Positions 60,131 to 64,000 of a DNA stretch of 64,000 nt are shown here, piece by piece. Positions within the stretch are counted from its first letter, which is position 1. Every line of letters starts with the position of its first letter. Made by a program: the position numbers and the translations under genes. The DNA is taken from contig VZRR01003267.1 in assembly GCA_013398015.1 (NCBI GenBank), forward strand, positions 240,794-304,793. Reading direction: 5' to 3'. This DNA comes from Oreocharis arfaki (Eukaryota > Chordata > Aves > Passeriformes > Paramythiidae). The notes beneath the pieces were generated by a model that was not told where the DNA came from, ran no database searches, and saw only the letters and a list, made by a program, of their open reading frames with translations.

Positions 60131-63100
60131 GCACATTAAGCCTGTACACCTATGTGAGGTGTGACCATTGTCTGCCACCTCCCAGGACAATGTCCAGCGG
60201 TGACACCATGGGTGTCATCTCAGTCAGGTCTGATCATCACTCAGGTTCAGGGAAAGAGAAACAGTTAATGACAAAATGGTTTTTCCTCTGCCACAGTCAG
60301 CACAACACACAAGCCCTGGTCCATGTGGGGTCTGCTGCACAGCTGGATGGCGCATCCCAATGGCAAGGGTCACTTGGAGCATCTTGGTGGGACATCTTGG
60401 TGGGACACATAGTCCTGCTGTATTTCCTAAAGTATCCCAGCTCCATCTGCTATTTTGGGTATATAGTTAGCTTTGTTTCCACTGTTACATGCCTGCAGAT
60501 TGCCCAGACTGTCCCTGTCCCCCTGTCCCTTGCAAGTGGCTCCCCAGCATTCCATTAAGGTCCCCGTGCCCTGGGTCGCTGTGCTCACCAATGATTTCTT
60601 CCCGTTGTTCTTTCCAGCACTGCAGTTTCCATCAGGCTTCTCCGCTGATCTTTGTGGCCTCTCCCTGCTCCTACCATTGCCAAGAGGGTTTTCCTGATTC
60701 TTAATTCCCTGACCACTGGGGTGGTACCTAAAGGATGCCCTCTGGGCTAAGGCAGGGAACAGAGCGCCTCTTGCTCCGGATGGGAGCCGGAGCGCTGCGA
60801 GGAGCCCGAGCAGGTACTCAGTACAAATGTTAATGGCGTCATTGTTTGTATTGTAGGATTGGAAAGGGTCTCCTGGGTCATCTGGGGCATTGCCCTTCAG
60901 TAACTCAGTCCTTATTCAAGCTATCCCAAGGGTATTTTTAGTCGATTCGTGAATCCTTTTAGGAATTCGGCCCAACGACCTCCGTCAGCAAACGATTCTT
61001 TTGGCTAATTGACTTCACTTTCTGCATGCCGTGTTTTAATACTGCCTTTAAAATTTGAGGCTTTTTCTTCCTCTCTCAGTGTCATCCACTGCTCAATTTT
61101 AGCAGCTCTTTTTTTTCCTATTCCTACATCTTTATCTGCATTACAGCTGATTCCACGGCACTCTCTGGTGAAGCCCCTGTGCTGATGGAGCCCCCATACC
61201 GACAAAGCCCCTTTGCCTGCAGGGCTGAGCCCCTCTGTGCGTGGTGAGGTGGTCTCCACCAGGAGATGCTGGACACAAACTAGACAAGGTGACAAGGGTG
61301 GGAGAGGACACATAGGTCACCTTTACCCACATGAACCTCCAGCAGAAGAGCTGGGAGCAGTCCTAGGGGCAAGCTGCCTCTCAGCTCCCATCACGCTGGC
61401 TCCAGCTGAGCAGCTGTTTGAAGGGTCCTCATTTTCCTTGATGTCTTCAATTTAGCTAATATCACAGTAACAGAAGAGGGTGAGGGAAAAGAGAGAAGGA
61501 GAAGGAGAATTAAACAGACGAAGTTTTCTTGGTCATTATTATTACTCTTCTACTTTGATCCACTGCTCTGTGTCGTGTCATCACTGCATTGTTATTTGCA
61601 ACAGAGCCAATTTTGAGCATGTCGTGGTGAGATTTTTGGGAGACAAGGTTGCGGGAAAGACAAGGGGCTGCTCCCACCACCAGCTGAAGAGGTCGCTTGC
61701 CAGCACTCACCCTCACTGCCCAGGATCCCTGTCCCTGCAGACCTGCCTGTTGGATTGAGTGGTTGGTCCCTACTCAGCTCCATCAGAATGAGCTGTTGCT
61801 GCTCAGGGTGATCCATTCAGTGCAGGTCAGGGATCCTCAGCAGCACACACAGGGGTGTAACCTCCAACATGGGACACCACAGGACAGTGACACTTCTACT
61901 GGCACTGGCCCTTCAGTGACCTGTTCTCCATCCATTTTCCTCTGCATCTTCTCTAGTTTTGGTGAAAGTGAATTCACATCTTCCTGTAATGCACAGCTTT
62001 GATGCAGCTCTGAACTTAGCAGAGGGTTTACCCTGGGAGTGGCTGTACACGTGCAGATTTCCTGAAGGAAAAGACATGGAAGGAGGGAACTTGGAGCAGG
62101 GAACCTGAGCTAACTGGGCAGACTGGAGCTTGAATGACCTACATGGATCCTTGGCATCAGCCAGGCAGTGTTTCTTTTAAATAAATTATGCAATAGTGCA
62201 AGCGTCAGAAGACATTTTTTTCTCAGGAAAACTACATTTTAGAGAAAAAATAATTGTAAACCCAAGATGGTCAGATTTGATGAAGTCAGCAAAGCTGTAG
62301 CCAGGATGAAGATCATACTGTCCACATCAGCCTCCAATTCATCATCAGAGCCAGTTGGTAAATATTTGCTTCTTCTAGTGATCAGCTGAAAGGTTCCTTC
62401 ATTCCCACAATACTATTATCTTTGCAAATTACTTTTATTATAGTGAAAAGCAGAAACCTAAATCCTGACTGTTTTTTAATTGAAAACAAAGGTGAAAAAA
62501 AAACAACTGAAAAGGCTTTTACAATAATCGAAGTATGGACTGTAGTTTAAATAAGTGCTTTGTAATTTTCTCCCCGATAGACTGATACTTAAAAAACTGG
62601 TAAGAGAGTATTTTTGCATAACTGTGTCTGTCCTCTGCTTGGCAAACTGATCAAACCAAGTGGATTCACAGGGCAGAGGTGAGCAGGTCTTAATATTCCT
62701 CCCTCTCCAGCAGAAACCCAAGATTTTGCTGTTCGCTGTGATACAATCATGATTTGGTGCATTTGCATGGTACTAGGCACCCCAGGGCAAGCCAGAGGAT
62801 GCACAAGTAGAGCTGAGTGGGAAAACAAGCCAGGATTAACGGGGTGCAGCACCAGGACAGAGCTCAGAGAGGTCCTGGGACCTCCATCCTTAGGGCATGC
62901 AGTTCATCTCTACATCACAAGGTCATGGGCAGCCTGGATTCACTCTGAACTTGGCCTTGCCTGGAGCAGAGGTTTGACCACAGCTCTCCAGACACAGTTT
63001 CCAGCCCCATGTTTCTAGAATATTCAATGTCTTTGTCCCAGCACAGGCTACTCCAGTGGTCACCAGTTGGTCACTGCAGATGTCCTCCATTCCATTTGGT

Positions 63101-63279
63101 CTCCAAAGAGGGCTGGGCTCGCACCAGTGCAGCTCTCCCCACCCAGCACAAACTCTCTCCTCCTGCACTCGCTAATACCCGCTTCTGAAAGCGCCTCAAG
63201 TTTTCCTTGAGGAGGAAGGGAGTATTAAAAGCCTTTCCAAATTATATGCAGGCCTTTGTTGTTTTAAGATACTTTCATT
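60131..63279. other. Intergenic DNA; no gene seen
   Basis: Several frames of 60-134 codons on both strands, none recognised. A weak CR1-like phrase (GGATTGGAAAGGGTCTCC) occurs near 60,858-60,875 but is too short to call. Confidence 0.45.
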
Positions 63280-63470
63280 TCCCCCCTTTTCCATTTGACT
63301 TTGTTACCTGATGCTCGAGGAATGCATTTTCCCCTCTATTAAATGTTTTAACCGCGTACAAGTTCCATCTTAATGTTAGCATCTTTAATAGTAGAATATT
63401 ACCATATTAATTGCTATTGTGAACCAGAAGATACTTATATCATCCAGGCTTTCATTACCGTCACGGAGGG
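63280..63470. promoter_or_regulatory. Candidate conserved non-coding element near the right CpG island
   Basis: AT-rich, non-repetitive block (TTAATGTTAGCATC, ATTACCATATTAATTGC, CTATTAAATG) about 200 bases left of the rise in CpG content. Its position suggests a promoter-proximal element of the next gene. Appearance only. Confidence 0.35.
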
Positions 63471-63639
63471 ATTTTTCCTACTGAGTCAAAAGTGACCACT
63501 TTCCTTAATCCCCTGTTTAAAAGCCCTGCTATTCCTCCTGACATGCCTAGGACGAGGGTGGGCAGCATTTTCCCAGGAACAAACTTGGAATTAAATGAAT
63601 TCGTTTCCCAAGGAGCAGCAGCCCCTTCCCAACCTGCTG

Positions 63640-64000
63640 CGGGTGTCTCAGCGGTCGGGTGGTGGGGCAGTTAGTTTTTTAAGCAATTAAGAGACAGCCA
63701 CCCCCACACGAACACCTCGGCCTCCCCTGCCCGTGGCGGGGAAGGGAGGACAAGCGGGAATTAGCCGGGAGAACAATAGGGATTCAATCAAGCCCGGATC
63801 AGGTTGCAGCCCTTTTGTCGCCGGGACTCGTGCCGGGGGTTAATGGGGCAGAAGGAGATGGGAGCGGGGCGGCAGCAAGGCTGGGACACAAAGGCCAAAG
63901 CACACGAGCTCCGAGGGGGACAGATGGGGACAGGGGAGGAAACAGCAGGGGGGACCCCGGCAGGGAAGGGACTCCTCCGCAGAGCGGCGGTGGGTACCGG
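63640..64000. promoter_or_regulatory. Left edge of a CpG island
   Basis: CpG frequency and GC content rise towards the end of the window (repeated CGGG, GCCGG, GGCGGCGG words). No exon can be identified. In other amniotes the homeobox gene UNCX follows ZFAND2A, so this may be its 5' or upstream island; that identity is inferred from synteny alone. Confidence 0.4.

Noticed and set aside
60838..60905. CR1-like phrase
   Set aside because: Only about 20 bases resemble a CR1 3' end; too short and diverged to call.
63935..63960. CTCF-like CAGCAGGGGGGAC word
   Set aside because: A single approximate match in GC-rich DNA is expected by chance; no binding data.

Overview
The window looks like a piece of a bird nuclear genome. 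The reasons are vertebrate single-coding-exon receptors, GT-AG introns, several CR1-type LINE fragments including a reverse-transcriptase remnant, low repeat density, and the gene order C7orf50 - nested receptor genes - GPER1 - ZFAND2A. That order matches human 7p22.3 and, as I recall it, the equivalent avian region. Nothing bacterial, phage or CRISPR-like is present.

Layout. From 1 to about 40,050 the window appears to lie inside C7orf50 (CHLSN, 'cholesin'), transcribed on the minus strand. Its lysine-rich first coding exon is at 38,637-38,765 and its CpG-island promoter at about 39,700-40,650. The remaining coding exons are not visible and probably lie beyond the left edge. Two seven-transmembrane receptor genes sit on the opposite (plus) strand inside this intron. 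One is an unrecognised, divergent 7TM protein (13,547-14,563), in about the place where mammals carry GPR146. The other is GPER1, the G protein-coupled estrogen receptor (23,894-24,967). The rest of the intron is AT-rich, with one clear CR1 3' end, possible LTR-derived stretches, simple repeats, and a duplicated about 75-bp segment flanking a single N that is probably an assembly scar.

ZFAND2A, the arsenite-inducible AN1 zinc-finger protein, is complete on the minus strand. Its five coding exons lie between 43,177 and 45,761, with a polyadenylation signal at 42,759-42,764. Its CpG-rich promoter (45,762-46,030) contains three copies of TGACTCAGC, a perfect TGACGTCA element and two CCAAT boxes, and is followed by a GGGAAT-type hexanucleotide array.

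From 46,200 to the right end I see no convincing protein-coding gene. There are CR1 fragments, one possible ancient repeat, and a series of AT-rich, motif-dense blocks that look like conserved non-coding regulatory DNA (49.5, 50.2, 54.6, 56.0, 57.2, 58.3, 60.0 and 63.4 kb). The last few hundred bases become CpG-rich, as at the edge of another promoter. By synteny the next gene would be the homeobox gene UNCX, but it is not in the window.

How the genes relate. The ligand gene C7orf50 hosts receptor genes in antisense orientation. ZFAND2A is an independent proteotoxic-stress gene transcribed in the same direction, about 2.5 kb beyond the C7orf50 promoter. The regulatory-looking desert to the right more likely serves the next gene than these housekeeping-type genes.
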